Notes: generated from the letters alone by a model not told the origin. Numbered from the stretch's first letter, positions 34,373 to 43,941 are shown. The stretch is DNA of 64,000 bases from Vibrio toranzoniae (GCF_024347655.1 NZ_AP025515.1:1178001-1242000); one strand, 5' to 3'. Numbers and translations are program-made.

Positions 34373-35281
34373 ATGGTTGCAAAAGTAACGACAGCGCCGC
34401 AAGGCTTAGAACTCTCTGAGCTGGTGCAAGGATACTGGCGTACAGCAGAGTGGGGCATGACCCCGCAACAACGCCTGACTTTCCTTAAGCAGCATATTGA
34501 TCTTGGTATCACAACGGTTGATCACGCCGATATTTACGGTAGCTACCAATGTGAAAAGTTATTTGGTGAGGCATTAGCGCTTGAGCCAAGCCTTCGTGGT
34601 GAGATCCAAATCGTCACCAAGTGCGACATCAACTTGTGTGGTGACCACACTCCTGATCGTAAGATCAATCACTATGACACCAGCGCGCACCATATTTACC
34701 AATCCGTAAATAATTCTCTAGAACGTTTGGGTGTAAGCGAACTTGATGTATTACTGATTCATCGTCCAGATGTACTTATGGATGCGGATGAGGTTGCAGA
34801 AGCTTTTGCAGAATTGCATAAGGTCGGCAAAGTTAAACACTTCGGCGTATCAAACTTTTCACCGCGCCAGTTTGAACTGCTGCAATCTCGACTAGGTAAG
34901 CCACTCATTACCAACCAAGTCGAAATTAACCCGTTGAACTTCGAAGTTGCCCATGATGGCACCTTAGATCAACTGCAGATGAATCGTATACGCCCAATGG
35001 CGTGGTCTTGTTTAGGTGGTGGTAGCATTTTCAATGGCGATTCAGAGCAAGCGATTCGCGTACGTGATGAACTAGAAGCGATTCGCCAAGAAGTGGGTGC
35101 AGACAGCATTGACCAAGTTATTTATGCTTGGGTTCGTCGTTTACCGTCTAACCCAATTGCGATTATCGGTTCAGGTAAGATTGAACGTGTGAAGACAGCC
35201 GTTGATGCATTGAAAATTGAACTGACTCGCGAACAATGGTATCGCGTTTGGGTTGCATCTAAAGGTCACGGTGTGCCATAG
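34373..35281 (+). CDS. YdhF-like aldo/keto reductase
   Basis: A 302-residue (beta/alpha)8 oxidoreductase closely resembling E. coli YdhF. It keeps DHADIYGSYQCE with catalytic Tyr, the Lys in TKCDI, LLIHRPDVLMDADEVA with His, HFGVSNF and GSGKIERV for NADPH. It should reduce carbonyls with NADPH; the physiological substrate is unknown. ATG 34373 has AAAGGAGA at 8 bases. Own terminator, monocistronic. Confidence 0.92.
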   Translation: MVAKVTTAPQGLELSELVQGYWRTAEWGMTPQQRLTFLKQHIDLGITTVDHADIYGSYQCEKLFGEALALEPSLRGEIQIVTKCDINLCGDHTPDRKINHYDTSAHHIYQSVNNSLERLGVSELDVLLIHRPDVLMDADEVAEAFAELHKVGKVKHFGVSNFSPRQFELLQSRLGKPLITNQVEINPLNFEVAHDGTLDQLQMNRIRPMAWSCLGGGSIFNGDSEQAIRVRDELEAIRQEVGADSIDQVIYAWVRRLPSNPIAIIGSGKIERVKTAVDALKIELTREQWYRVWVASKGHGVP

Positions 35282-35303
35282 GAAGCAATTCGAAAATGAC
35301 GAT

Positions 35304-35330
35304 AAGCCAGCTAACAAAGCTGGCTTTTTT
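35304..35330 (+). terminator. Terminator after the YdhF-like gene
   Basis: AAGCCAGCT pairs with AGCTGGCTT, followed by six T. Confidence 0.88.
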
Positions 35331-35429
35331 GTGTCTGCCTAACATGTTTCTTCAAAACTGTGATTAAGGTGGAATAATTTTCAAAAACACTCATAATGCA
35401 CTCTGTTTTTCACCAGTTGGATATTTCCA

Positions 35430-36809
35430 TTGAGCACTTCAAAATTCTCTTCAATCGCCCTTAAGCCAGAGCTTCTAAATACGTTAGATTCTCTTGGTTA
35501 TACTGAAATGACGCCGATCCAAGCGTTAAGTCTTCCTACAATCCTAAATGGTAAGGACGTTATCGGTCAGGGTAAAACGGGTTCAGGTAAAACAGCTGCT
35601 TTTGGTTTAGGCGTGCTGCAGAACCTACGCGTTAAGCGTTTCCGTGTTCAGTCTTTAGTGTTATGTCCGACTCGTGAGCTTGCAGACCAAGTAGCAAAAG
35701 AGATCCGTACTCTTGCTCGTGGTATTCACAATATTAAAGTGCTGACACTATGTGGCGGTATGCCAATGGGCCCACAGATTGGTTCACTAGAGCATGGCGC
35801 ACACATTCTTGTGGGCACGCCTGGCCGTATCCTTGACCATCTAGAAAAAGATCGTATTGACCTATCTGAGTTGAACACGCTTGTGTTGGATGAAGCCGAC
35901 CGCATGCTAGAAATGGGCTTCCAAGATGCTTTGGATGCAGTGATTGAAGCGGCGCCAAAAGAACGCCAAACTCTGCTCTTCAGTGCAACTTTCCCTAAAC
36001 AGATCAAATCTGTTGCAGACCGCATTATGCGTAACCCAGAAATGGTGAAGGTTGAATCAACGCACGACCACTCAAGCATCCAGCAACACTTCTATAAGTT
36101 AGAAGGTTCTGAAGCTCGTGATGACGCTCTAGAGTTGTTGTTACTTCATCATCAACCAGAATCAGCGGTTGTGTTCTGTAACACGAAGAAAGAAGTGCAG
36201 AACGTAAACGATGAGCTAAGCCACCGTGGTTTCAGCGTTATCGAACTTCATGGCGACATGGAGCAACGTGAACGTGACCAAGCTTTGGTTCAGTTCTCAA
36301 ACAAAACGATCTCGATTCTAGTTGCGACAGACGTTGCGGCTCGTGGCCTTGATGTCGATAACCTAGATGCTGTATTCAACTTTGAGCTATCTCGCGACCC
36401 TGAAGTTCACGTACACCGCATTGGTCGTACTGGCCGTGCAGGAAGCAAAGGCGTAGCTATCAGTTTCTTTAGCGAAAAAGAGATGTACCGTGTTGCTCAA
36501 ATTGATGAATACATGGACATGCCGATAGAGCCATCTGAGTTACCAGCAAAACCAATTGCTAAGCCTTACTACTCAAACATGGTAACCATCCAGATTGATG
36601 GCGGTAAGAAAGCCAAGCTTCGTGCGGGTGATATTCTTGGCGCATTGACTGGTCAAGGTGGTATTGATGGAAAATCAGTAGGTAAGATCAACTTGTTTGC
36701 AATGCGTGCCTACGTAGCGGTAGAAAGATCGGTGTCTAAGAAAGCGCTAGGTAAAATAGAATCAGGGAAAATGAAGGGTCGTCAATTCCGTGCCCGAATC
36801 CTGAAGTAA
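35430..36809 (+). CDS. dbpA: ATP-dependent RNA helicase DbpA
   Basis: This DEAD-box helicase of 459 residues acts on 23S rRNA hairpin 92 during 50S subunit assembly. Motifs in order: GQGKTGSGKTAAF, PTRELADQV, DEADRMLEMGF, SATFP, and VATDVAARGLD ... HRIGRTGRAG. The C-terminal DbpA RNA-binding domain (about 385-459; KKAKLRAGDILGALTGQGGI) separates it from other DEAD-box proteins. Start is TTG 35430. It is monocistronic, with a palindrome after it. Confidence 0.93.
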   Translation: MSTSKFSSIALKPELLNTLDSLGYTEMTPIQALSLPTILNGKDVIGQGKTGSGKTAAFGLGVLQNLRVKRFRVQSLVLCPTRELADQVAKEIRTLARGIHNIKVLTLCGGMPMGPQIGSLEHGAHILVGTPGRILDHLEKDRIDLSELNTLVLDEADRMLEMGFQDALDAVIEAAPKERQTLLFSATFPKQIKSVADRIMRNPEMVKVESTHDHSSIQQHFYKLEGSEARDDALELLLLHHQPESAVVFCNTKKEVQNVNDELSHRGFSVIELHGDMEQRERDQALVQFSNKTISILVATDVAARGLDVDNLDAVFNFELSRDPEVHVHRIGRTGRAGSKGVAISFFSEKEMYRVAQIDEYMDMPIEPSELPAKPIAKPYYSNMVTIQIDGGKKAKLRAGDILGALTGQGGIDGKSVGKINLFAMRAYVAVERSVSKKALGKIESGKMKGRQFRARILK

Positions 36810-36822
36810 TTCGAGACTAAAG

Positions 36823-36866
36823 CCCTTTACTGCAAAGTGTAATATTAACGACAATGCAGTAAAGGG
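36823..36866. repeat. 12-base-arm palindrome after dbpA
   Basis: CCCTTTACTGCA (36823-36834) and TGCAGTAAAGGG (36855-36866) pair perfectly over a 20-base loop. There is no strong U-tract. It may end both dbpA and the small minus-strand gene; the function is inferred. Confidence 0.7.
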
Positions 36867-36881
36867 GGTTCCACAGTTGAT

Positions 36882-37055
36882 CTATTCATCAGGTCTGATG
36901 GAATAAAGATCGTTGATATGTTTTCCTTCGCTAAGATACCAAGTCATCGCTTCCTGTCGATTATTAGCGAATATCGTAATTGTGGTTATTTTTCCAGCGT
37001 CAAAATAGCAAAGCTCATATTCTAATTCGCTTGTATGATGAGGAATAGCGGCCAT
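36882..37055 (-). CDS. Small protein of 57 residues
   Basis: The frame from ATG 37055 to TAG encodes 57 residues: MAAIPHHTSELEYELCYFDA, then an acidic and aromatic middle (TIFANNRQEAMTWYLSEG) and a tail ending SIRPDE. GGGAGG is a textbook ribosome-binding site 6 bases before the start. It lies between dbpA and a lipoprotein gene, on the opposite strand. Not recognised; no signal peptide, likely cytosolic. Good start context and coding composition make it credible. Confidence 0.7.
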   Translation of the reverse strand: MAAIPHHTSELEYELCYFDAGKITTITIFANNRQEAMTWYLSEGKHINDLYSIRPDE

Positions 37056-37339
37056 AGCTTGCCTCCCAAATACTAACCATTATAATCTATGCAAAATACA
37101 TACCGCTAATATGTATTGCATTGTTCTCAATGAACAATAAAAAGTCGAATAATATCACTGCTAGTCGTAAGTTTTATTTTAATCATTTGCCTAAATAGAC
37201 GGTTTAGCAAGGTGAAGTCTCAATTTATCTGAAAGTTTTTACGATAAGGTGCTTTTATAGCTAATGTTATAAGGTCAACAGTAATCTGATAAGACCATTT
37301 TGGTGTTCGTTGGCCAGTAACATGTGATGAGAGGGTGTA

Positions 37340-38176
37340 ATGAGGAAATGCCGTTGGTTAGTCGTATTCGTGTGCTTTCTATTTTCCGGGTGTGGGACGA
37401 AATTCGCCTATAACAATATAAGTTGGTTTGCGGTTAGCTATATCGAAGATTTTGTTTCACTATCTAATAGTCAAGAATCAGAGCTCGAAGAGCGCCTCGA
37501 TTTATTACAGCAATGGCATAAAGAAACTCAACTTCCGCTGTATATTTCGCAATTAGAAGTGATTCAAAGTATTGCTCGCTCCGATATTAATTCTGTGTTT
37601 ATCGTTGACCAGAGTGAGCAAATTAAACATCATATTCGTTCTATCGTTAATAAATTGGCTCCCGATGTTTACGGGTTAAGTATGCAGTTTACTCCTAAGC
37701 AAGATAACGAATTCTTAAAGAACTTCAGAGAAAAGCAGCAAGACTATTACGAAGAAAGGTTATCATTGAATGATGAAGATTCGAGGGAACGATATCGGAG
37801 TCGAATAGAAGAGAGACTAGAGCGATGGCTAGGATCGGTATCGAAAGAGCAACAACAGATTATTTCAACTTGGTCTCAAGAGTGGATTAATACCAATGAT
37901 AGCTGGCGCCAATATCAAAATAACACTTATCAAGATCTATCGACACTGATGCAAAAGAAGACCGATCTGCATATTACGCAGCCAATTATTATGAACCTGC
38001 TTTTGAACAACGAAGCTTATTATCCAGACGAATTGGAATCTAAGCTTAATAAGAATATGCAGACATCAGCTAGGTTCTTAGTCGAGATCGCCACAGTGAG
38101 CAGTGATAAGCAATGGTCTTATTTCATGAATGAACTAGAGAGTCTCAAATCAACGCTGATGACACTGCAGGAGTAG
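37340..38176 (+). CDS. DUF6279-type lipoprotein
   Basis: This 278-residue protein has a lipobox (LFSGCG, Cys at about 18) and a mature part of alpha-helices with acidic runs. The opening KFAYNNISWFAVSYIEDF matches the DUF6279 lipoprotein family, often seen in marine gammaproteobacteria. Anchored in the outer or inner membrane; function unknown. Start ATG 37340. It converges with the exonuclease gene. Confidence 0.85.
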   Translation: MRKCRWLVVFVCFLFSGCGTKFAYNNISWFAVSYIEDFVSLSNSQESELEERLDLLQQWHKETQLPLYISQLEVIQSIARSDINSVFIVDQSEQIKHHIRSIVNKLAPDVYGLSMQFTPKQDNEFLKNFREKQQDYYEERLSLNDEDSRERYRSRIEERLERWLGSVSKEQQQIISTWSQEWINTNDSWRQYQNNTYQDLSTLMQKKTDLHITQPIIMNLLLNNEAYYPDELESKLNKNMQTSARFLVEIATVSSDKQWSYFMNELESLKSTLMTLQE

Positions 38177-38203
38177 GCTACCAGTAAGCTTCGTTAATAA
38201 ATG

Positions 38204-38236
38204 AAAAGGCTGATCTTGTTAAATCAATCAGCTTTA
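38204..38236. terminator. Weak terminator between convergent genes
   Basis: AAGGCTGAT pairs with ATCAGCTTT (one mismatch) across a loop; U-tract weak. Confidence 0.5.
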
Positions 38237-38261
38237 CAGCCATTATCGTATAGTAAGGGTT

Positions 38262-38885
38262 TTAACCTCGATTACTCACCAACAGTTTTGGGATAGAGCC
38301 TTTCGCTGTCTTCGATATTTTCTGCATCAATTGAAAGCTTGGCTGTTGAATGCCGTGGTCGCTTTGCAACTCATCAATCATTAATAACCATAAGCGTGCT
38401 GTCATCTCTGAATCGGCTAACGCTCTGTGGAAAGTACCGTCGTTGTCGATATTCTTAAAACGGACAAGGTCGCCTAGCTTATGGGTCGGTGCATCTTGGA
38501 TCAGGCGGCGAGCAATCAACATTGAGCAAGCGAACTTACCTGTATAGCCTCGGCCAATAAAATCTAACTCTGCATCGAGAAAACGCTTATCAAATGAGGC
38601 ATTGTGAGCGACAAGTTGGCTGTCTTGAATGAAGTCTGCAAACTCATCCATCACTTCGCTGCAACTGGCCGCCGTGCTTAACATACGGTTACTGATTCCG
38701 GTATAGCTTTCAATGAACCCGCTAACACGAAACCCCGGGTTCATGAGTTGCTGGAAGGTGTCGACGACTTCGCCGTTAACGAGCTTAACTGCACCGATCT
38801 CAATCGCTCGGTCGCCCATGTTGGGAGATAAGCCTGTGGTTTCGAAATCGAGAACGATAACGGAGTCTGCGGAGTTTGGAGCCAT
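38262..38885 (-). CDS. DnaQ-like 3'-5' exonuclease
   Basis: This 207-residue DEDDh exonuclease has FETTGL (ExoI, Asp/Glu), HNASFDKRFLD (ExoII) and HRALADSEMT (ExoIII with His). It is a stand-alone DnaQ-fold protein with metal-dependent 3'-5' activity on DNA or RNA. Substrate is unknown. It precedes a PPC-domain gene upstream on the same strand. Confidence 0.9.
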   Translation of the reverse strand: MAPNSADSVIVLDFETTGLSPNMGDRAIEIGAVKLVNGEVVDTFQQLMNPGFRVSGFIESYTGISNRMLSTAASCSEVMDEFADFIQDSQLVAHNASFDKRFLDAELDFIGRGYTGKFACSMLIARRLIQDAPTHKLGDLVRFKNIDNDGTFHRALADSEMTARLWLLMIDELQSDHGIQQPSFQLMQKISKTAKGSIPKLLVSNRG

Positions 38886-38952
38886 CGTGTTTCCTAATTG
38901 CTATTGGGTGGTATCGCTTTATCTGAGGCGTTTGGCGCTGTTATGAGTAAAT

Positions 38953-39357
38953 CTATTGCGTGTTACTGCTGATATTGAGCTCAGTGTAGCCCGTCGAATC
39001 ATCATGCTCTCTGTTGAAGGTCAAAGTATCGTAACGGTGAACAATCAATTCAGCCGTGGTGGCGATAATCGTTCCCTCCAGTAGATGCCCGCCAATCACA
39101 TCACCATTCTCATCAGCAACGGATATATGAACGTGCTGGTGGTTAGGCGTTAACGTTGCCATCACAGATACGATTTCGAACGGAGCTTGAACTAGCTTGG
39201 TATTGTTGGCATTAGCTAAGCGAATATTGAGTTGAGAAACACACCCGACACAAGACGCAATAGAACCTGCCGAGATACTGTGCGCTGTCACTAACCTCTG
39301 GATCTCAAGCTTAAGATCTTGCCCGCGGGTTAATCTCGTTGCGATAGGAGTGATCAT
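38953..39357 (-). CDS. PPC/DUF296-domain protein
   Basis: The PPC domain is linked to DNA-binding in plants, but bacterial members are small single-domain metalloproteins of unclear role. This 134-residue copy keeps the GSIASCVGCVSQLNIRLAN strand and zinc-type histidines in NHQHVHISVAD and GGHL. An ATG at 39357 starts the frame. It sits between the exonuclease and rhlE-type helicase on the same strand, but terminators separate it from the latter. Confidence 0.85.
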   Translation of the reverse strand: MITPIATRLTRGQDLKLEIQRLVTAHSISAGSIASCVGCVSQLNIRLANANNTKLVQAPFEIVSVMATLTPNHQHVHISVADENGDVIGGHLLEGTIIATTAELIVHRYDTLTFNREHDDSTGYTELNISSNTQ

Positions 39358-39392
39358 CTTGTTACCTCAACTTTATATGTATTTCAAAGAAC

Positions 39393-39424
39393 AAAACGAA
39401 GCCACATAGGGCTTCGTTTTATTT
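39393..39424 (-). terminator. Terminator of the RhlE-like helicase gene
   Basis: AAAACGAAGCC pairs with GGCTTCGTTTT, giving a symmetrical stem on the minus strand. Confidence 0.85.
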
Positions 39425-39470
39425 TCATTTTGGCTAACGCGACTTTTGCATTTTCTGTAACTGAAATTAC

Positions 39471-40667
39471 TTAGTCTTGTTGCTGTTCTCTTTTCTTCTT
39501 AGGTACGAAGTTCAGCACTGAAATCGGCACTTCTTTGCGTGGTTCGAAGCCTTCCACTACACGACGCTCAATCAGGTGACCAAGGCGTTTTTCAATAATG
39601 CACAGGTTCTTGAAGTTGTCTTTCGATAGGAAAGAGATCGCTTCACCAGACGCATCAGCACGGCCTGTACGACCAATTCGGTGAACATAGTCGTCCGCTG
39701 GGAATGGGATGTCGTAGTTCACTACGCGGCTTAAGTTATCGATATCGATACCACGCGCAGCAACGCCTGTTGCTACTAAGTATTTTAGGCGACCTTTCTT
39801 GAAGTCGGCCAGAATCTTTTCACGAATCGCTTGGCTGCGTCCACTGTGGAAAGCTTCTGCCTGAATGCCACGCTTTTCAAGTTGAGCCACCAACTTAGCC
39901 GCGCCGTGTTTAGTTTCGATAAAGATAAGCGCTTGATCCCAATTACCTTCGGTAATCATGTGGCTCAATAGTGCTGATTTACGGTCTTTATCTACCGTTA
40001 CCAACCATTGCTCAATGTTCGCTTTAGACGCGTCAGTCTTGGCAATCGAAATCTCTTCCGCTTCACTGATTGCGCTTTTCGCTAGCGCACGAACTGGCGT
40101 TGAAAGCGTTGCTGAGAACAACAGGTTTTGAATGTCTTGTGGCAAACGCGCGATGATTTTGTTGATGTCTTCAATGAAACCCATGTCTAGCATGCGGTCG
40201 GCTTCATCTAGAACCAGTACTTCCACTTCATCAAAGTGAACGGCACGTTGTCCGTACATGTCGATCAAACGGCCTGGCGTTGCAACCAGAATATCAACAC
40301 CTTCAATCAGACGGTCTTTTTGGTGCTGGTAAGACACGCCACCGTACATCGCTAGTGATGTTAGGTTTAGGAACTTGGCGTACTTAGTAATGTTCTGTTC
40401 AACCTGAATCGCAAGCTCACGAGTTGGTGTAAGGATCACGGCGCGAATACGTTTTTTACGCTGCGTTTCGCCTTTGCTTAGCATTTCTAAGATAGGGAGA
40501 ACAAAGCTCGCAGTTTTACCTGTACCTGTTTGTGCTGCCGCAATAAGGTTCTTACCAGAAAGTACAATTGGAATTGCTTTTTCTTGAATCGAAGTTGGCT
40601 TTTCATAGCCTTGTTTTGCAACGGCTTTAACAATAGGTGAGCTTAATCCAAGCTTGGAAAATGGCAT
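39471..40667 (-). CDS. RhlE-type DEAD-box RNA helicase
   Basis: This 398-residue RNA helicase has AAQTGTGKTASF, PTRELAIQ, GGVSYQHQ, DEADRMLDMGF, SATLS, and VATGVAARGID with HRIGRTGRA. A short C-terminal basic tail (about 375-398) follows the core and there is no DbpA-type domain, so the RhlE-like subgroup is preferred over DbpA or SrmB. It remodels RNA, often in ribosome biogenesis or cold adaptation. Monocistronic. Confidence 0.9.
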   Translation of the reverse strand: MPFSKLGLSSPIVKAVAKQGYEKPTSIQEKAIPIVLSGKNLIAAAQTGTGKTASFVLPILEMLSKGETQRKKRIRAVILTPTRELAIQVEQNITKYAKFLNLTSLAMYGGVSYQHQKDRLIEGVDILVATPGRLIDMYGQRAVHFDEVEVLVLDEADRMLDMGFIEDINKIIARLPQDIQNLLFSATLSTPVRALAKSAISEAEEISIAKTDASKANIEQWLVTVDKDRKSALLSHMITEGNWDQALIFIETKHGAAKLVAQLEKRGIQAEAFHSGRSQAIREKILADFKKGRLKYLVATGVAARGIDIDNLSRVVNYDIPFPADDYVHRIGRTGRADASGEAISFLSKDNFKNLCIIEKRLGHLIERRVVEGFEPRKEVPISVLNFVPKKKREQQQD

Positions 40668-40785
40668 AAGTTTCTCGGTATGATTTGGCTAAATAGCGAT
40701 GGAAAGGTTCAACAATCTTATACAAGGATCAGATTAATGGCGGCATTCTACCATGTTGCTTGTGTACCGCTAGTCACATGCACAT

Positions 40786-40820
40786 AAAAAATCCAGTGCG
40801 TTTAGGGCACTGGATTTTTT
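40786..40820 (-). terminator. Terminator of the FAD-protein gene
   Basis: AAAAAATCCAGTGC pairs with GCACTGGATTTTTT. Confidence 0.9.
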
Positions 40821-40835
40821 GGTTTTGGCTAACAG

Positions 40836-42467
40836 TTAAGCAATATCAACCTTCTCAGCTTGGTTCTGTTCAACCATAGACAGTGCTAAAGCTTCCGCAG
40901 CCTTAATACCATCGATACCAGCAGATAGGATACCACCAGCATAGCCTGCGCCTTCACCTGCAGGGAAGAAGCCCTTAAGGTTGATGCTTTGGTAGTCTTT
41001 GCCGCGCTTGATACATACAGGAGAAGAGGTACGAGTCTCAACACCTGTTAGTAGGCCGTCTGGCGTAGAGAAGCCTTTGATCTTCTTCTCGAACGCTGGG
41101 ATGGCTTCACGAATCGCTTCGATAGCAAAATCAGGCAGCGCTTTTGAAATGTCTGTTAGGTGGATACCCGGTGTGAAAGACGGCTGTACTTCACCGATTG
41201 CACTTGGATCGCGACCTTTCAGGAAGTCACCGATTTTCTGTGCTGGTGCATCGTAGTTTTCGCCACCAAGAACATAAGCACCACTTTCTAGTTCACGCTG
41301 TAAACGGATACCAGCCAGTGCGTCACCTGGGTAATCGCGTTCTGGGTCGATACCAACAACGATGGCACTGTTTGCGTTACGCTCTGCACGAGAGTATTGG
41401 CTCATGCCATTTGTTACTACGCGGCCTTCTTCAGACGTTGCAGCAACTACAGTACCACCTGGACACATACAGAAGCTGTATACAGTGCGGCCATTCTTAC
41501 AGTGGTGAACCAGTTTGTAGTCTGCGGCACCTAGAATTGGGTTGCCAGCGTTCTTGCCGAAACGAGCTTCATCAATCATTGATTGCTTGTGTTCGATACG
41601 GAAACCCACAGAGAAAGGCTTCGCTTCCATGTAAACGCCACGGTCGTGTAGCATTTCGAACGTGTCACGAGCACTGTGGCCAACTGCTAGTACAACGTGA
41701 CGAGACTTAATCTCTTCACCATTAGAAAGTGTTAGACCAGTGATTTGACCGTCTTCCATGTGAACGTCGTCTACGCGAGTACTGAAGCGGATTTCGCCAC
41801 CTAGTTCAATGATAGACGCACGCATCTTTTCGATCATGGTAACCAGTTTAAAGGTACCGATGTGTGGCTTGCTTACGTATAGAATTTCTTCTGGTGCGCC
41901 AGCTGCAACGAACTCTTCGATTACTTTACGGCCGTAGTGTTTTGGATCTTTCACTTGGCTGTACAGCTTGCCGTCAGAGAATGTACCTGCGCCGCCTTCC
42001 CCAAACTGCACGTTCGATTCTGTGTTCAGAGTACGCTTACGCCAGAAACCAAAGGTATCTTTAGTACGTTCACGAACTTCTTTACCACGTTCAACGATAA
42101 TTGGGTTGAAGCCCATTTGAGCAAGCACTAGGCCAGCGAACAAACCACAAGGGCCAAAGCCGATAACAACAGGGCGCTCAGTTTGGTTTTCAACGGCTTT
42201 AGCAACGAATTTGTATTCCATGTCTGGAGTGACTTTTACGTGCGGGTCGCTGATGAATTGCTCTAACAGCTCAGCTTCGTTTTCAACGAGAACATCCAGC
42301 GTGTAGATAAGTAGGATCTTCGATTTCTTACGAGCATCGTAGCCACGTTTAAAGATATTAAAAGAAAGTACCTGATCAGAGTTAATACCAAGCTTCGCTT
42401 CAATTGCGTCTTGAATAGCAGACTCTTCATGGTCTAGTGGGAGTTTAATTTCGGTTAAACGTATCAT
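40836..42467 (-). CDS. FAD-dependent oxidoreductase (COG2509-like)
   Basis: The 543-residue flavoprotein has an N-terminal RNA-recognition-like fold (1-90) followed by FAD-binding IGFGPCGLFAG (about 102-112), TESNVQFGEGGAGTFSDGKL, and late ETRTSSPVCIKRG and FFPAGEGAGYAGGILSAG stretches. It resembles the uncharacterised NAD(P)/FAD-dependent dehydrogenase family COG2509. Substrate and electron acceptor are unknown. Single gene, divergent from fdxA. Confidence 0.88.
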   Translation of the reverse strand: MIRLTEIKLPLDHEESAIQDAIEAKLGINSDQVLSFNIFKRGYDARKKSKILLIYTLDVLVENEAELLEQFISDPHVKVTPDMEYKFVAKAVENQTERPVVIGFGPCGLFAGLVLAQMGFNPIIVERGKEVRERTKDTFGFWRKRTLNTESNVQFGEGGAGTFSDGKLYSQVKDPKHYGRKVIEEFVAAGAPEEILYVSKPHIGTFKLVTMIEKMRASIIELGGEIRFSTRVDDVHMEDGQITGLTLSNGEEIKSRHVVLAVGHSARDTFEMLHDRGVYMEAKPFSVGFRIEHKQSMIDEARFGKNAGNPILGAADYKLVHHCKNGRTVYSFCMCPGGTVVAATSEEGRVVTNGMSQYSRAERNANSAIVVGIDPERDYPGDALAGIRLQRELESGAYVLGGENYDAPAQKIGDFLKGRDPSAIGEVQPSFTPGIHLTDISKALPDFAIEAIREAIPAFEKKIKGFSTPDGLLTGVETRTSSPVCIKRGKDYQSINLKGFFPAGEGAGYAGGILSAGIDGIKAAEALALSMVEQNQAEKVDIA

Positions 42468-42721
42468 TTCGATGTCTCGTTTTTTATAGGTGTCTTAGCT
42501 AGACCACTTCTAAACACAGAGTTTGATGAAAACGCTGATGTTGAAAGAAGCGATAAGCTCACAATGGCGCGCATTTTACGAGAAATTGATTTATCTGTCA
42601 TACTAATTTGGAAACATGGAGCAAATAGACACGATATTAGAGTCGTATGATGTTGAATTTTGCTTTGGGATGAGTATTATCCCCATTCTTCAATTTTGAC
42701 TAACTTATAGAGCAGAGCATC

Positions 42722-43045
42722 ATGGCATTTGTCGTAGGCGATAATTGTATTCAATGTAAATACACAGACTGTGTGGCCGTGTGCCCCGCAGATGCGTTCC
42801 ATGAAGGCCCGAATTTCATGGTAATTAACCCAATCGAGTGTATTGATTGTGGTTTATGTGTACCTGAATGTGATGCTCAAGCGATCTTCCAAGAAGATGA
42901 GCTGCCAGAAGATCAAAAGATCTTTATCGAAGTGAACGCAGAGCTCGCTGAGATTTGGCCTGTGCAAACGGAAGTAACCGCACCGATGGATGACGCTGAA
43001 AAGTGGAATGGTGTGTCTGATAAGTTGGCAATGTTAGAAAAGTAA
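42722..43045 (+). CDS. fdxA: FdxA-type 7Fe ferredoxin
   Basis: This 107-residue electron carrier holds one [3Fe-4S] and one [4Fe-4S] cluster. Cysteines: CIQCKYTDCVAVCPADAF (first cluster plus a cross-ligand) and CIDCGLCVPECDAQ (second). The acidic C-terminal tail is typical for FdxA (Azotobacter FdI relatives). Start ATG after GAGCAGAGCATC. It is divergent from the FAD-protein gene; co-function is only inferred from adjacency. Confidence 0.95.
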   Translation: MAFVVGDNCIQCKYTDCVAVCPADAFHEGPNFMVINPIECIDCGLCVPECDAQAIFQEDELPEDQKIFIEVNAELAEIWPVQTEVTAPMDDAEKWNGVSDKLAMLEK

Positions 43046-43065
43046 TTGTTGAAAATAACTCAAAT

Positions 43066-43101
43066 AAAAAGGCGTACTGATTTAATCAATACGCCTTTTT
43101 T
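43066..43101. terminator. Terminator between fdxA and rRNA-type methyltransferase
   Basis: AAAAAGGCGTA pairs with TACGCCTTTTTT; usable from both sides. Confidence 0.85.
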
Positions 43102-43142
43102 AATATCTGAACACTGTCGATTGGCTCGTTAGCTTATGGGGT

Positions 43143-43877
43143 CTAGCTATGTTGACGACGGATGTTGTCGAGAATGATACCTGTCGCCATTGCTACGTTT
43201 AGTGACTCAGCATCACCGAATGCTGGAATCGTAATTTTATCGGTCACGAATTTAGCTGCGTGTTCACGAATGCCGTGAGACTCACTGCCCATTAGCAAAA
43301 TGCCGTTGGCAGTGAAATCAGTCTTATGAATGCTTTCACCTTCTAAGAACGCACCGTAAACAGGCAGGCTCGCTTGCTCTAAGTATTCAGGTAAGTCTGT
43401 TTGGCTTACGTGTACTCGGCCAAAGCTACCCATGGTCGCACTGATCGTTTTAGGGTTGTATGGGTCTGCGCAATCGCTGCTTGCAACGATATGCTTGATG
43501 CCATACCAGTCTGCCACACGAATAATCGTACCTAGGTTACCTGGGTCAGAAACACCATCCAGCGCAATCATCAAACCTTTCGCTTCTGGTAATTCAACCT
43601 TTGGAATCTCAACCACTGCAATCGCTGCGTTGTTACTTACCAAAGTGCTTGCCTTGGTTAGGTCATCTAGCGAAGCTTCAACACAATCAAACTCAATCAA
43701 TGACGCGTGATTTCCAGATAAGAAATCAGCCGTAGCAAAGACGTTCTTTACGACTAGGTCACTATTGAACAGCTCAAGAACGTTCTTTTCACCTTGAACT
43801 AGAAATAGGCTGTGGGCTTTACGTTGTTTCTTTTGGCCCAAAGCACGAAGGAGTTTTAATTGGTTTTTTGAAATCAT
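43143..43877 (-). CDS. SpoU/TrmH-family RNA methyltransferase
   Basis: A 244-residue SPOUT enzyme transferring methyl to ribose 2'-OH. Motif 1 is DPGNLGTIIRVADW, motif 2 is LLMGSESHGI, motif 3 is AESLNVAMATGIILDNIRR, the usual trefoil knot. An N-terminal RNA-binding-like part (1-90) precedes. The target RNA (rRNA or tRNA) cannot be told from sequence. The MITE-like copy 2 lies 65 bases upstream of its start. Confidence 0.9.
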   Translation of the reverse strand: MISKNQLKLLRALGQKKQRKAHSLFLVQGEKNVLELFNSDLVVKNVFATADFLSGNHASLIEFDCVEASLDDLTKASTLVSNNAAIAVVEIPKVELPEAKGLMIALDGVSDPGNLGTIIRVADWYGIKHIVASSDCADPYNPKTISATMGSFGRVHVSQTDLPEYLEQASLPVYGAFLEGESIHKTDFTANGILLMGSESHGIREHAAKFVTDKITIPAFGDAESLNVAMATGIILDNIRRQHS

Positions 43878-43941
43878 GTTTTTATCCTAGATATAAGCCC
43901 GCGCATTATAGAGCAAAGGTTGGATAACCAAAAGCGTGATA

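Noticed and set aside
41198..41710. 170-codon open frame antisense to the FAD oxidoreductase
   Set aside because: It lies wholly inside a clear enzyme gene, has no ribosome-binding site and is His/Gln/Arg-rich as expected of a shadow frame.
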